A DNA stretch of 64,000 nucleotides from JAIQFL01 sp035295745 (GTDB lineage: Bacteria; Acidobacteriota; Terriglobia; Bryobacterales; Bryobacteraceae): positions 1 to 64,000 of the forward strand of contig DATGIL010000004.1 of assembly GCA_035295745.1 (NCBI GenBank), written 5' to 3'. Under the pieces are notes generated by a model. The model searched no databases, was not told the DNA's origin, and was given only the letters and a program-made list of their open reading frames with translations. The position numbers and the translations under genes are program-made. Every line of letters starts with the position of its first letter. The stretch's first letter is position 1. Below, piece after piece: positions 44,251-52,258 of the stretch.

Positions 44251-45309
44251 TCAAGCGGATAGACGGTCCCAATCGGAGAGGAACGCCTGCTCCGAAAACT
44301 CGCCGGACAATTCCCCGCATTCCGCGGCCAACGCATCGTAGTGCTCAATGGCGTGGGTCATCTTCTTGGCGAGTTGCCGGACGTCCCCGAGCCGATAGAG
44401 GAACTTTTCACGATGTGAGACCAGAGCGGAGTGAGGAGGAATGTCGGACAGGATGACAGGCAACCCGGCGCTCATGGCCTCGGCAGCGGAGAGGCCAAAA
44501 CTCTCGCCTTTCGAACACGACACAAATACACCTCTCTTTTGACGTACCATCTGCATCAGGATGTGACTGTTCTCAAACGGAACGGCAGGCAAGGCAATCA
44601 CCGAACCCCGCGCCCCGTGCTTCTCAATGACCTTTTGCGGTGGATATCCGCGAAGCATCTGGCCGCACGCCAAACCCAGCGGCTCGACTCCGGAATGCTG
44701 CCGGGCCGAGGAAATACCAGCCACGAATTCGTCAAAATTCTTGAGTTCGTCATACCGTGCAAAATACAGGAACAGTGGGGCCTGCCATGACGGCAGAGGC
44801 AAGGGCCGATCCAGAACCGGAAATCGCGGAATGAAGTTACGGACTACTTTGACTTTTCCGCGCAGTCCCGGATACTCCCTCTCCACGACCTGAACAAATC
44901 CACTGGATGGAACCACCAGAATCTTGAGCCGGTTTTGCCACTCCGCGAGGTAAGTGCGGGCCTCTGCATACGGGGTATGACATTCCATGATCATTTTCTG
45001 TTCGACCGCTGGGTGCTCCCAAAGCAGTTGGGGCGAATCCACTAAAAAGATGGAATCATACCGGGAGGGGTCGAACGTTCGAGCGATTTTGAGGCGGTCT
45101 CTCAGCCTCCGCGCCTTTGCATAGCGCTCAATGAGCGAAAGTCCGCCCAGGTCGTCATGAAAGTACAGATCAATCTGAAGATTCGGATCCCGCTGCAACA
45201 GCGCTTCGCTGCGATTCAGGAAGACCCTCTCCACACCGCCCGACGTAGCCCAATAGTATGCGAAGCAGATCCGCGAGGCGCGACCGTCAGGGAGCGTTCT
45301 TTCCAACAT
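44251..45309 (-). CDS. Family 4 glycosyltransferase
   Basis: 352 residues with a GT-B fold. The N-terminal Rossmann half begins ICFAYYWATSGGVERVFLNR, and the C-terminal half has the nucleotide-sugar signature SCSKGESFGLSAAEAMSAGL. It transfers a hexose from an activated sugar to a lipid-linked oligosaccharide. The first ~11 residues (ERTLPDGRAS) are encoded by a family A repeat in reverse orientation, so either the true start lies within or after it, or repeat DNA has been captured as coding sequence. It heads the leftward glycosyltransferase operon. Confidence 0.85.
   Translation of the reverse strand: MLERTLPDGRASRICFAYYWATSGGVERVFLNRSEALLQRDPNLQIDLYFHDDLGGLSLIERYAKARRLRDRLKIARTFDPSRYDSIFLVDSPQLLWEHPAVEQKMIMECHTPYAEARTYLAEWQNRLKILVVPSSGFVQVVEREYPGLRGKVKVVRNFIPRFPVLDRPLPLPSWQAPLFLYFARYDELKNFDEFVAGISSARQHSGVEPLGLACGQMLRGYPPQKVIEKHGARGSVIALPAVPFENSHILMQMVRQKRGVFVSCSKGESFGLSAAEAMSAGLPVILSDIPPHSALVSHREKFLYRLGDVRQLAKKMTHAIEHYDALAAECGELSGEFSEQAFLSDWDRLSA
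45275..45303. repeat. REP-like family A copy within the GT4 5' end
   Basis: GGCGCGACCGTCAGGGAGCG followed by TTCT matches the family A core (CGACCGTNAGGGAG). It lies inside the first codons of the family 4 glycosyltransferase, which reads it on the other strand as LPDGRAS. Confidence 0.65.
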
Positions 45310-45467
45310 ACGAAGCCGTATTTACCGCTTGCTGAAACGCCCGCGCTCGGATCGTTGATACGTCCCCGTATTCAGGCAAAAGCACGCCGTGCGACCATGG
45401 CTCGCAACGAACTGCGCGCGTTAGCAAGCGGACTGGCGAAACGTCGGCGGACTTCCGGAATCACCCA

Positions 45468-45935
45468 CTAAGCCCTACGGCGCATCTCTGCGCGGGCTTC
45501 GTCTTCCGCCGTGCGCGCACGGTCGGCTTCCCGCTTGTCGTGCAGCTTTTTGCCCTTGGCCACCGCGACCTCCACCTTGATCCGACCTTCCTTCAGATAA
45601 ATCTTGGTAGGAATCAAAGCCAAGCCCTTCTCCCGGGTCTGGCCCTGCAGCTTGTCGATCTCCTTGCGATGGAGCAGCAGCTTGCGATTCCGCACCGGCA
45701 CGTGGTTCTCGCGATTTCCGTGCGAGTATTGACTGATATGCGCGTTCACCAGCCACGCCTCGTTGTTCATCACGGCGGCGTAGGCGTCCTTGAGCTGAAT
45801 CTGCCCGTCCTTGGCCGCCTTCACTTCGGTCCCCGTCAGGACGAGGCCCGCCTCGAACCGGTCCAGCAGGAAATAATTGTGCCCTGCCTGCCGGTTAGCG
45901 CTCAGGATTTTAAAGGAAGATTCCCGGTCGGCCAT
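45468..45935 (-). CDS. smpB: SsrA-binding protein SmpB
   Basis: 155 residues, typical for SmpB. It binds tmRNA and brings it to stalled ribosomes for trans-translation. Family landmarks: GHNYFLLDRFEAGLVLTGTE, VKAAKDGQIQLKDAYA, HISQYSHGNRENHVPVRNRK and IPTKIYLKEGRIKVEVAVAK. The basic C-terminal tail (KLHDKREADRARTAEDEARA) is the part that enters the decoding site. Codon start at 45935 agrees with the family N-terminus. The tmRNA gene itself was not found in this window. Confidence 0.97.
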   Translation of the reverse strand: MADRESSFKILSANRQAGHNYFLLDRFEAGLVLTGTEVKAAKDGQIQLKDAYAAVMNNEAWLVNAHISQYSHGNRENHVPVRNRKLLLHRKEIDKLQGQTREKGLALIPTKIYLKEGRIKVEVAVAKGKKLHDKREADRARTAEDEARAEMRRRA

Positions 45936-46069
45936 GCCTTGCTTTCGTCCGTCAGATTCACCTAAACGGCGGGAACCCTAACCGCGTCATAGAGTTTAGA
46001 TGCCGGCGAACCGCGTCATCGGACTTCATCTTAACATAAGGCCTCCGACCGGCAGGGAACAACAGGAAA

Positions 46070-48562
46070 ATGCGTTTTTTCAATCATTTAACCAGCTTTA
46101 TTTTGCTCGGCGCGATGCTTGCGCCAATGGTACCGCTGGAAGCCCGCACCCGAAAAGGCGACCGTTACCTGGCCCAGGGGCGAGTCCACGAAGAGAAAAA
46201 AGAGTGGGACGCCGCTCTGGAAGCTTACGACAAGGCGCTGGCGGAAGACCCTGCCGACATGGTCTATCAGATGGCGAGCCAGAAGGCCCGCTTTGAGGCA
46301 TCCCAGCAGCATGTGGAAAAAGGATTGAAGATTCGCACCCAAGGCCAACTCGGCGAGGCGTTGCTGGAATTTCAGAAGGCATTCGCGATGAATCCCGGCT
46401 CCTCTATCGCGGTCCAGGAACTCACCCGCACCTCGGAGATGATCGAGCGCGAACGGCGGCGCGTACTGGAAACCGGCAAAGAGGCGCCTCCGGAAGACCG
46501 CGGCCTGACTCCCATCGAACAACTGAAAAAAGAGAACGACCTGAAGTCGCGCCGTATTCTCGGAGTGCCCGAGCTGAAGCCCCTCGATCCCTCGGTCCGC
46601 AATCTCACGATGAACAACGTGAACGTGAAGACCTTGTTCGAGACGCTTTGCAAATCGGCATTAGTCAATGTGCTCTGGGACCCGGACTACACCACCCCCA
46701 GCAAGAACTCCTTCAGCGTCCACTTCGATAACGCGACCTTCGAAGAGGCCCTCGATTATCTGCAGGTCATCACCAAGTCCTATTGGAAGGCGCTCTCCCC
46801 CAACACCATCTTCATCACGAACGACAATCCCAATAAGCGCCGCGATTTCGAAGAAATGGTGGCGCAGACCTTTTACCTCTCGAACGTGCAGACCCCTCAG
46901 GAAATCCAGGAAGTCGTGAACGCCGTACGTTCGGTTTCGGAGCTACAGCGCGTGGTGGCATACAACGGGTTGAATGCCATCATCGTGCGCGGTGAAGCGG
47001 ACAAAGTCGCGCTCGCCGCAAAAATGATTCACGATCTCGACAAGCCCAAGTCGGAAGTGGTCATCGACATCATGGTGCTCGAAGCCAGCACGTCCTTTAG
47101 CCGACAGCTCACCGCCGCCGTCGCCTCCACCGGCTTGACCGTACCCTTCACCTGGACGCCTCCGAACAGCGTCACGACGAATAGCAACAGCTCCAACACC
47201 GCCGGAACCGGCACCGGCACCGGGACGGGTAACACCGGCACCAATTCCACCACCACCACCTTAAATCATCTGGGAATCTCCACCAATCAGATTGCGCTCA
47301 CCGTTCCGAGCGCGCTGCTGCAGGCGGTCCTGAGCGATACCAAGACTAAAACCCTGCAGGCCCCCCAAATCCGCACGATGGAGAACGTGAAGGCGGAAAT
47401 CAAGATTGGACAGCGCGAGCCCACAGCTACGGGCAGCTTTCAGCCGGGCATCGGCGGCGTAGGTATCAACCCGCTGGTCAACACCCAGTTCACCTATATC
47501 GACGTTGGCGTCAACGTCTCTTTGCAGGCGCGCGTGCACGACAACGGCGACGTCGGAATGCACCTGGACCTCGATGTTTCCACCATCGCCGGCACGGTCA
47601 ATCTCGGCGGCATCGATCAGCCGATCATCGGCCAGCGCAAGATCTCCCAGGACATCCGCATGCACCAGGGCGAAGTTGCGCTCCTGGGCGGCCTGATCAA
47701 TCTGCAGGACACCAAGTCGACCACCGGCATCCCCGGCCTGGCAAACATTCCGCTTCTGGGCAAGCTTTTCTCGGGCGAGAGCGTGAACCGGCAGCGCGGT
47801 GAATTGATGATCGCCATGATCCCGCACATCATTCGCCGGCCCGAGATCACCCCCGAAAATCTGCGGGCCATCGCGGTGGGCAACGCCACCACGGTGAAAC
47901 TCGGTTACGCTCCTCGCGAGCCTGAACCGGACAAGGCCGCTGCACCGGCACAAGCTGCCGCTGGAACTCCGCCTCCCGCGCCAGCGGTCGCCATGCCCGC
48001 ATCTGTTCCCGTCGCGAGCGCTCCTCCCGCGGGTGCCGTTGCCCCGGTCGCGACTTCCCCGGCAAATCCTCCGCTGATGCCTCCCGCCACGGCTCCTCCC
48101 GCAGCCGGCGCACCTGCCACAGCTCCGGCCGCGGGACCCGATGGCGTACCATCCGCGCGAGTGCGCTTCACGCCCTCGCAGATCGAAACCACCGCGTCTG
48201 GTACCTTCAGCGTCTCGCTCGCATTGGAGGGAGGCAAAGATGTCGCGGCAGCGCCTCTGGAGGTCGTGTTCGATCCGAAGATCCTGCGGCTGAACAGCGT
48301 GGCCCGTGGCGATTTCTTCTCCAGCGATGGCCAGCAGCCGGTGTTCACCTGGAACATCCACGATTCCGGGTCGGCCACTATCCAATTGAATCGTTTGCCG
48401 GGCACGGCTGGCGCCAACGGCTCGGGCGTGCTCGTCACCCTGAATTTCCAGGCGATTGCCAAAGGCCCCGCCACAGTCTCCGTGCCGAACCTCTCGGTGA
48501 GAAGTTCCCAGGGACAAGTGCTCGCCTCCGGCAGCCCGCAGGTAACGGTGACCGTGAAATGA
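46070..48562 (+). CDS. Secretin (GspD/PilQ-like) fused to TPR and cohesin domains
   Basis: 830 residues. After a signal peptide (HLTSFILLGAMLAPMVPLEA), about 25-115 is TPR-like (DAALEAYDKALAEDPADMVY). About 185-320 contains secretin N-domains (NLTMNNVNVKTLFETLCKSA, VVAYNGLNAIIVRGEADKVA). The secretin channel follows to about 610 (VLSDTKTKTLQAPQIRTMEN, GEVALLGGLINLQDTKSTTG, IPLLGKLFSGESVNRQRGEL). An Ala/Pro-rich linker (about 620-695) leads to a cohesin-like domain (about 700-830; FSVSLALEGGKDVAAAPLEV, VTLNFQAIAKGPATVSVP). It forms an outer-membrane pore for pilus or type II secretion. The start has an AGGAAA ribosome site. Its stop overlaps the first pseudopilin ATG, and two pseudopilins follow. 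Confidence 0.88.
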   Translation: MRFFNHLTSFILLGAMLAPMVPLEARTRKGDRYLAQGRVHEEKKEWDAALEAYDKALAEDPADMVYQMASQKARFEASQQHVEKGLKIRTQGQLGEALLEFQKAFAMNPGSSIAVQELTRTSEMIERERRRVLETGKEAPPEDRGLTPIEQLKKENDLKSRRILGVPELKPLDPSVRNLTMNNVNVKTLFETLCKSALVNVLWDPDYTTPSKNSFSVHFDNATFEEALDYLQVITKSYWKALSPNTIFITNDNPNKRRDFEEMVAQTFYLSNVQTPQEIQEVVNAVRSVSELQRVVAYNGLNAIIVRGEADKVALAAKMIHDLDKPKSEVVIDIMVLEASTSFSRQLTAAVASTGLTVPFTWTPPNSVTTNSNSSNTAGTGTGTGTGNTGTNSTTTTLNHLGISTNQIALTVPSALLQAVLSDTKTKTLQAPQIRTMENVKAEIKIGQREPTATGSFQPGIGGVGINPLVNTQFTYIDVGVNVSLQARVHDNGDVGMHLDLDVSTIAGTVNLGGIDQPIIGQRKISQDIRMHQGEVALLGGLINLQDTKSTTGIPGLANIPLLGKLFSGESVNRQRGELMIAMIPHIIRRPEITPENLRAIAVGNATTVKLGYAPREPEPDKAAAPAQAAAGTPPPAPAVAMPASVPVASAPPAGAVAPVATSPANPPLMPPATAPPAAGAPATAPAAGPDGVPSARVRFTPSQIETTASGTFSVSLALEGGKDVAAAPLEVVFDPKILRLNSVARGDFFSSDGQQPVFTWNIHDSGSATIQLNRLPGTAGANGSGVLVTLNFQAIAKGPATVSVPNLSVRSSQGQVLASGSPQVTVTVK

Positions 48563-49122
48563 TGGGAATAGGTATGTCGTTTCAGAAGTCTGCCGACTCA
48601 TCGCCCGACCACTTGCTTACGCTGCGTGCCGCGACCGTAAGGCAGCGTTCGTCCCGCAAGAACCGAAATCGTCGGGGATTGACGCTCATTGAGCTGATCG
48701 TCGCCTTCTCCATCATGCTGATCCTCAGCAGCATGGCGGTACCGCTGGCGCGCGCGCGAATCCAGGCCGAACGCCGTAAAGCACTCCTTTATGCGCTCAC
48801 CGATATGCGCCACGCCATCGATCGCTATAAGGATAACTGCGATCTCGGTTACTTCGGTCCGCCTAAACAGGGCTCGAACTGCTACCCCGAGAGCTTGACG
48901 ATCCTGGTGGAAGGCGTAAAACTGGCGCAGAGCGCCGACGGCAAGGTGATGAAATTCCTGCGCCGCATCCCCCTCGATCCCTTGACCAACAAAACCGAGT
49001 GGGGGCTGCGCAGCGATCAGGATGATCCAACCGCGACCAGTTGGGGCGGCCAGAATGTTTTTGATGTCTACACGAAATCGACCGACAAGGATGCGGATGG
49101 GAAACCTTATGCGGACTGGTAA
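48559..49122 (+). CDS. Type II/IV pilus pseudopilin with repeat-bearing leader
   Basis: 187 residues. The prepilin site is RRGLTLIELIVAFSIMLILS, with cleavage expected after the Gly and a Glu at +5. The mature part is a GspG-like globular pilin (RKALLYALTDMRHAIDRYKD) ending in PYADW. The leader before the cleavage site is unusually long (about 40 residues); its codons for LTLRAATVRQRSS lie on a family A repeat (48623-48654). ATG at 48559, 48562 or 48574 are possible starts; the first overlaps the secretin stop (ATGA). It is probably a minor or major pseudopilin of the same apparatus as the secretin. Confidence 0.85.
   Translation: MMGIGMSFQKSADSSPDHLLTLRAATVRQRSSRKNRNRRGLTLIELIVAFSIMLILSSMAVPLARARIQAERRKALLYALTDMRHAIDRYKDNCDLGYFGPPKQGSNCYPESLTILVEGVKLAQSADGKVMKFLRRIPLDPLTNKTEWGLRSDQDDPTATSWGGQNVFDVYTKSTDKDADGKPYADW
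48623..48654. repeat. REP-like family A copy within the pseudopilin leader
   Basis: TGCGTGCCGCGACCGTAAGG followed by CAGCGTTCGTCC matches family A with one change in the core (GGCAG for GGGAG). It is read in frame and encodes part of the signal leader of the first pseudopilin. Confidence 0.65.
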
Positions 49123-49534
49123 TCACTTGCAAAATCCTGCCGCACGCCGCCTCCGGCAGCGCGGCTTCACCTTCGTGGAACTGATGGTGGTGATCACGAT
49201 TATCGTGATCCTCATCAGCATTGCAATTCCGATCTACAGCAACACGATCCGGCGCGCCAATGAGAGCGTGCTCTCGAACAATCTGTTCACTCTGCGCACC
49301 ACCATCGACAACTACACCGGCGATAAAGGCAAAGCGCCTTCGAGCCTGAATGATCTGGTGTCCGCCGGCTATCTGCGCGAGATTCCCTTTGACCCGATTG
49401 CCCGGACCAACAAGTGGAATATCGTTATGGAAGACGCCAGCCAGAGCGTCAGCCAGTCGGAACCAGGCATCTTCGACGTCAAGAGCACCTCGGACAAAAT
49501 CGGCCTCAACGGCGTAGCTTATTCAGACTGGTAG
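49109..49534 (+). CDS. Second pseudopilin (GspG-like)
   Basis: 141 residues from the ATG at 49109, which overlaps the previous gene by 14 bp; earlier in-frame ATGs lie deep inside that gene and give an implausible leader. The prepilin site is QRGFTFVELMVVITIIVILI. The globular part (NNLFTLRTTIDNYTGDKGKA, LREIPFDPIARTNKW) is very like GspG, the major pseudopilin of type II secretion, and ends AYSDW, close to the PYADW of its neighbour. The two genes therefore look like a tandem duplication that has diverged. Both probably assemble into a periplasmic pseudopilus working with the secretin upstream. Confidence 0.88.
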   Translation: MRTGNHLQNPAARRLRQRGFTFVELMVVITIIVILISIAIPIYSNTIRRANESVLSNNLFTLRTTIDNYTGDKGKAPSSLNDLVSAGYLREIPFDPIARTNKWNIVMEDASQSVSQSEPGIFDVKSTSDKIGLNGVAYSDW

Positions 49535-49973
49535 AAACCGGCCCAGCAAGACGGTCACCGCCACTCGCAGAATATTTTCGACTCTAAGTCCCGCCGAATC
49601 AGCGCGAGACTTTCACCAGCACCCGCAAACCCCTTGACCGCACCTGATACCATCGAGTTTGTAAGAGGCTTCCGCTCCACCGCGGAAGCCGCAACAAGCT
49701 TTATCGTGGCCACGATACGTTGCATTTCAGGTGGAATCTGCGCCCCCAAGCGAAATCGTGCGGGGGACTGGGTTCGAACCCACGAGTCAGAGGGCTGGAA
49801 ACGGCCTCAAAATCATCTGGGGCGGTCGGAAACAGGATCGATACCTTCTGGGGAGGGGGTATGATCCCGCGGGACTGGCCGCCGCAACGTCTTAATTTTT
49901 TCCTTCGTCTTACAGCCGTAGTGTGTCTGATCCCAAGAGCCGTCTTCGCATCAACAGCTACACTGGTTCTTTG
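49535..49973. other. Gap after the pilin genes, short palindrome inside
   Basis: No credible gene. The stretch holds a perfect 14-bp palindrome, TGGGTTCGAACCCA (near 49768-49781), flanked by GACT and AGTC so that the pairing extends further. It superficially resembles a tRNA T-arm, but the pairing does not allow a seven-base loop, and no rest of a tRNA is present. It could be a protein-binding site or a weak terminator. Confidence 0.35.
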
Positions 49974-50966
49974 ATGCTTCGAATCCCTCGCGAACTCCTC
50001 GCGGCAGCGACTTTTCTGACTGGTTGCGGGTATGTCGGCAATCCTCTACCCCCACTCGCCAACGTTCCGAATCCCGTGACCGATCTCACCGCGGTACAAC
50101 GCAACAATCGCATCATCGTTCACTTCAAGCTGCCCACCACCACCACCGAAAATGTCATCCTCAAATCCCCGCCCAAACTCGATCTGCGCATCGGAGCGGC
50201 TGAAGACGGACCCTTCCGCGTGACCACCTGGGCCACACAAGCCACCGCCGTTCCGCCAGGCGTTGTGCAGAACGGACTCGCAACCTACGCAATCCCGGCC
50301 TCCGCGTGGACCGGCAAGCGAGTGGTGATCGGAGCACGCGTCATCGGGACCAATGGCAAAGAATCGAATTGGACGGCGCTTGAACCCCTCCCCGTGATCG
50401 CCCCGCCGGAACGCCCAGCCAATCTCGACGTCCAAGGCACTGCCGAGGGGTTGAAGCTCACCTGGAGCGGTGACCCCGGCGAGTTTCGCATCTATCGCCA
50501 TGAGGCGGAATCGAAAATCTTTGCGCCCGTAGCCGACGTTTCGCAGACCACCTGGACCGACAAATCTACCGAATTCGGCAAGTCGTACACCTACCTCGTG
50601 CAGCGGATCGTCAAGCTCGGCCTCCACCAGGAAGCCGAAAGCGAACAGTCAGACGAGAAGACGCAGCTCCTGGTGGACACCTTCCCTCCTGCCCCGCCCG
50701 CGGGCCTGCGAGCCGCGCCCGCCGCGGGGTCCGTCGAATTATCCTGGGATCGCAATGAAGAGCCCGACCTCGCGGGCTACCGCGTCTATCGTGCCGTCGC
50801 CGGAGGCGACTTCGTCAAGATCGCCGATGTGTCGCAAGTGCCGACCTACTCCGATCGCACCGTCGAGAGCGGAAAGGAATATCGCTACGCCATCACTGCC
50901 TTCGACAAAGCTACGCCACCCAACGAAAGCGGCAAATCCGAAGCCGCCGTGGCGCTGGTCCCCTAG
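49974..50966 (+). CDS. Lipoprotein with fibronectin type III domains
   Basis: 330 residues from the ATG at 49974, chosen because it gives a lipoprotein signal (ELLAAATFLTGCGYVGNPLP) with lipobox LTGC. The mature protein has three Fn3-like modules, at about 35-150, 155-240 and 245-330, with typical endings such as YTYLVQRIV and YRYAITAFDK and the openings PANLDVQGTAEGLKLTWSG and PAGLRAAPAAGSVELSWDR. It is probably anchored in the outer or inner membrane and binds other proteins or glycans. It lies downstream of the secretin-pseudopilin genes on the same strand and could be an accessory protein, but the 440-bp gap leaves this open. Confidence 0.8.
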   Translation: MLRIPRELLAAATFLTGCGYVGNPLPPLANVPNPVTDLTAVQRNNRIIVHFKLPTTTTENVILKSPPKLDLRIGAAEDGPFRVTTWATQATAVPPGVVQNGLATYAIPASAWTGKRVVIGARVIGTNGKESNWTALEPLPVIAPPERPANLDVQGTAEGLKLTWSGDPGEFRIYRHEAESKIFAPVADVSQTTWTDKSTEFGKSYTYLVQRIVKLGLHQEAESEQSDEKTQLLVDTFPPAPPAGLRAAPAAGSVELSWDRNEEPDLAGYRVYRAVAGGDFVKIADVSQVPTYSDRTVESGKEYRYAITAFDKATPPNESGKSEAAVALVP

Positions 50967-50984
50967 TGGCGCTACACTTTGCAC

Positions 50985-51278
50985 ATGGACAACTTCGACA
51001 GAATGTATGAGCAGTTCAAAGTTAAGAGCCAGGACCTGGCCAATAAAGTGGGCGAGCTGATTCACGAAGGCAACGTCCGCCGCATCATCATTAAAGACGA
51101 ACGCGGCCACACCTTCATGGAGATCCCTCTGACCATCGCGGCGGTCGGAGTGGTATTGGCTCCTGTGTTGGCCGCCGTGGGAGCGATCGCGGCGCTGGTG
51201 TCCCATTTCGATGTCGTGGTCGAACGTGTCGTGCCCCCCACTGCCCCTCCGCCGCCGCCACCTCCTCCACAAGCGTAG
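50985..51278 (+). CDS. DUF4342-like small membrane-associated protein
   Basis: 97 residues from the ATG at 50985. The first half (KVGELIHEGNVRRIIIKDER then GHTFMEIPLTIAAVG) is the typical DUF4342 sequence. A hydrophobic stretch (VVLAPVLAAVGAIAALV) suggests membrane association, and the C-terminus is a proline run (about ten prolines). The family has no established function. It lies 18 bp after the Fn3 lipoprotein and is probably co-transcribed with it. Confidence 0.8.
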   Translation: MDNFDRMYEQFKVKSQDLANKVGELIHEGNVRRIIIKDERGHTFMEIPLTIAAVGVVLAPVLAAVGAIAALVSHFDVVVERVVPPTAPPPPPPPPQA

Positions 51279-51302
51279 AAAGTCCCGGTTTGCACTGGTC
51301 GA

Positions 51303-51686
51303 ATGGAAAAACTGGGCCGAATCGGCTGGATCGACCTCACCGTCCCGGATGCCGACCGCGTTCGCGACTTCTATCAGCACATCGTTGGTTGGACGCCCTC
51401 GGGTGTCGATATGGGTGGCTATCAGGATTACTGCATGGTCCCGAACGGCGCGCAGGAGCCGGTCGCGGGCATTTGTCACAGCCGCGGCGCCAACGCCGCG
51501 CTCCCCCCGGTGTGGCTGATCTACATTTCGGTCTCCGATATGGAAGAGAGTATCCGCCGCTGTCTGGAGCGCGGCGGCAAACTACGCACCCAGATCCAGA
51601 GCATGGGGAGCCAGGGACGCTATTGCGTGATCGAGGACCCTGCCGGTGCGGTGTCGGCCCTCTTCGAACCGTCCAAGCAGATGTAG
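51303..51686 (+). CDS. VOC-superfamily (glyoxalase/bleomycin-resistance fold) protein
   Basis: 127 residues forming a two-module vicinal-oxygen-chelate fold: GWIDLTVPDADRVRDFYQHI opens the first and LIYISVSDMEESIRRCLERG the second, ending in YCVIEDPAGAVSALFEP. VOC proteins bind a metal with residues from both modules and act as glyoxalases, dioxygenases or resistance proteins; the usual first His is not evident here (WIDLTV), so activity is uncertain. It follows the DUF4342 gene by about 25 bp. Confidence 0.85.
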   Translation: MEKLGRIGWIDLTVPDADRVRDFYQHIVGWTPSGVDMGGYQDYCMVPNGAQEPVAGICHSRGANAALPPVWLIYISVSDMEESIRRCLERGGKLRTQIQSMGSQGRYCVIEDPAGAVSALFEPSKQM

Positions 51687-51801
51687 CCCGCCGTTCTGCA
51701 AAATCGCAAATCCCATCAAGCCATCGTCTGCGCCGGGGTCTACACTCTGACTGAGTACGTGGTTTCAGAAGTCCGCCGGCAAATCGCCAATCGTGCGCGG
51801 T

Positions 51802-52190
51802 TCCTGGCGACGCGCGCCCGTAAGGGAGCGTGCTTGTCTGGCGACCCACGTCCGTAAGGGAGTGCTCTTGTCTGACGACCCAGGCCGATAAAGGAGTGTT
51901 CTTGTCTGGCGACCCAGGCCCGTAAAGGAGTGTTCTTGTCTGACGAGCCACGACCGTAAGGGAGTGTTCTTGTCTGGCGACGCACGCCCGTAAGGGAGCG
52001 TGCTTGCCTGGCGACGCACGCCCGTAAGGGAGTGTTCTTGCCTGGCGACCCAGGCCCGTAAAGGAGTGTTCTTGTTTGACGAGCCACGACCGTAAGGGAG
52101 TGTTCTTGTCTGACGAGCCGCGACGGCAAGGGAGTTTTCTTGTTTGACGAGCCACGACCGTAAGGGAGTGTTCTTGTCTGAAACGAGCCG
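51802..52190. repeat. 34-bp tandem array of REP-like family A (about 11 copies)
   Basis: About eleven head-to-tail units of 34 bp, each of the form CTGRCGANSCRCGNCCGTAA followed by GGGAGTGTTCTTGT, then a partial twelfth. Two unit subtypes alternate irregularly: one with GACGAGCCACGACCG and one with GGCGACSCASGCCCG. The core CGACCGTAAGGGAG is that of the dispersed family A. Since 34 is not a multiple of 3, all frames stay open and give spurious repetitive ORFs. There are no unique spacers, so it is not a CRISPR array. It ends about 70 bp before the AraC-type gene. Confidence 0.9.
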
Positions 52191-52258
52191 TATCAACGAA
52201 ACGGTGTACGTAGAGAGGCATCTATGATCTTAGCAATTCGAAATCGGGAGGCGCGGTC

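Noticed and set aside
49745..49800. tRNA-like T-arm around GGTTCGAACC
   Set aside because: The palindrome does not leave a seven-base loop with a paired 5-bp stem on either strand, and no acceptor, D-arm or anticodon arm can be built around it.
51802..52190. CRISPR array
   Set aside because: Units of 34 bp abut with no unique spacers, and no cas genes are present; it is a tandem repeat.
51337..52221. Minus-strand open frame of 294 codons through the 34-bp array
   Set aside because: Its sequence is the translated repeat (LPYGRGS-like runs); 34 bp is not a multiple of 3, so several frames are open by repetition. It also overlaps the VOC gene.
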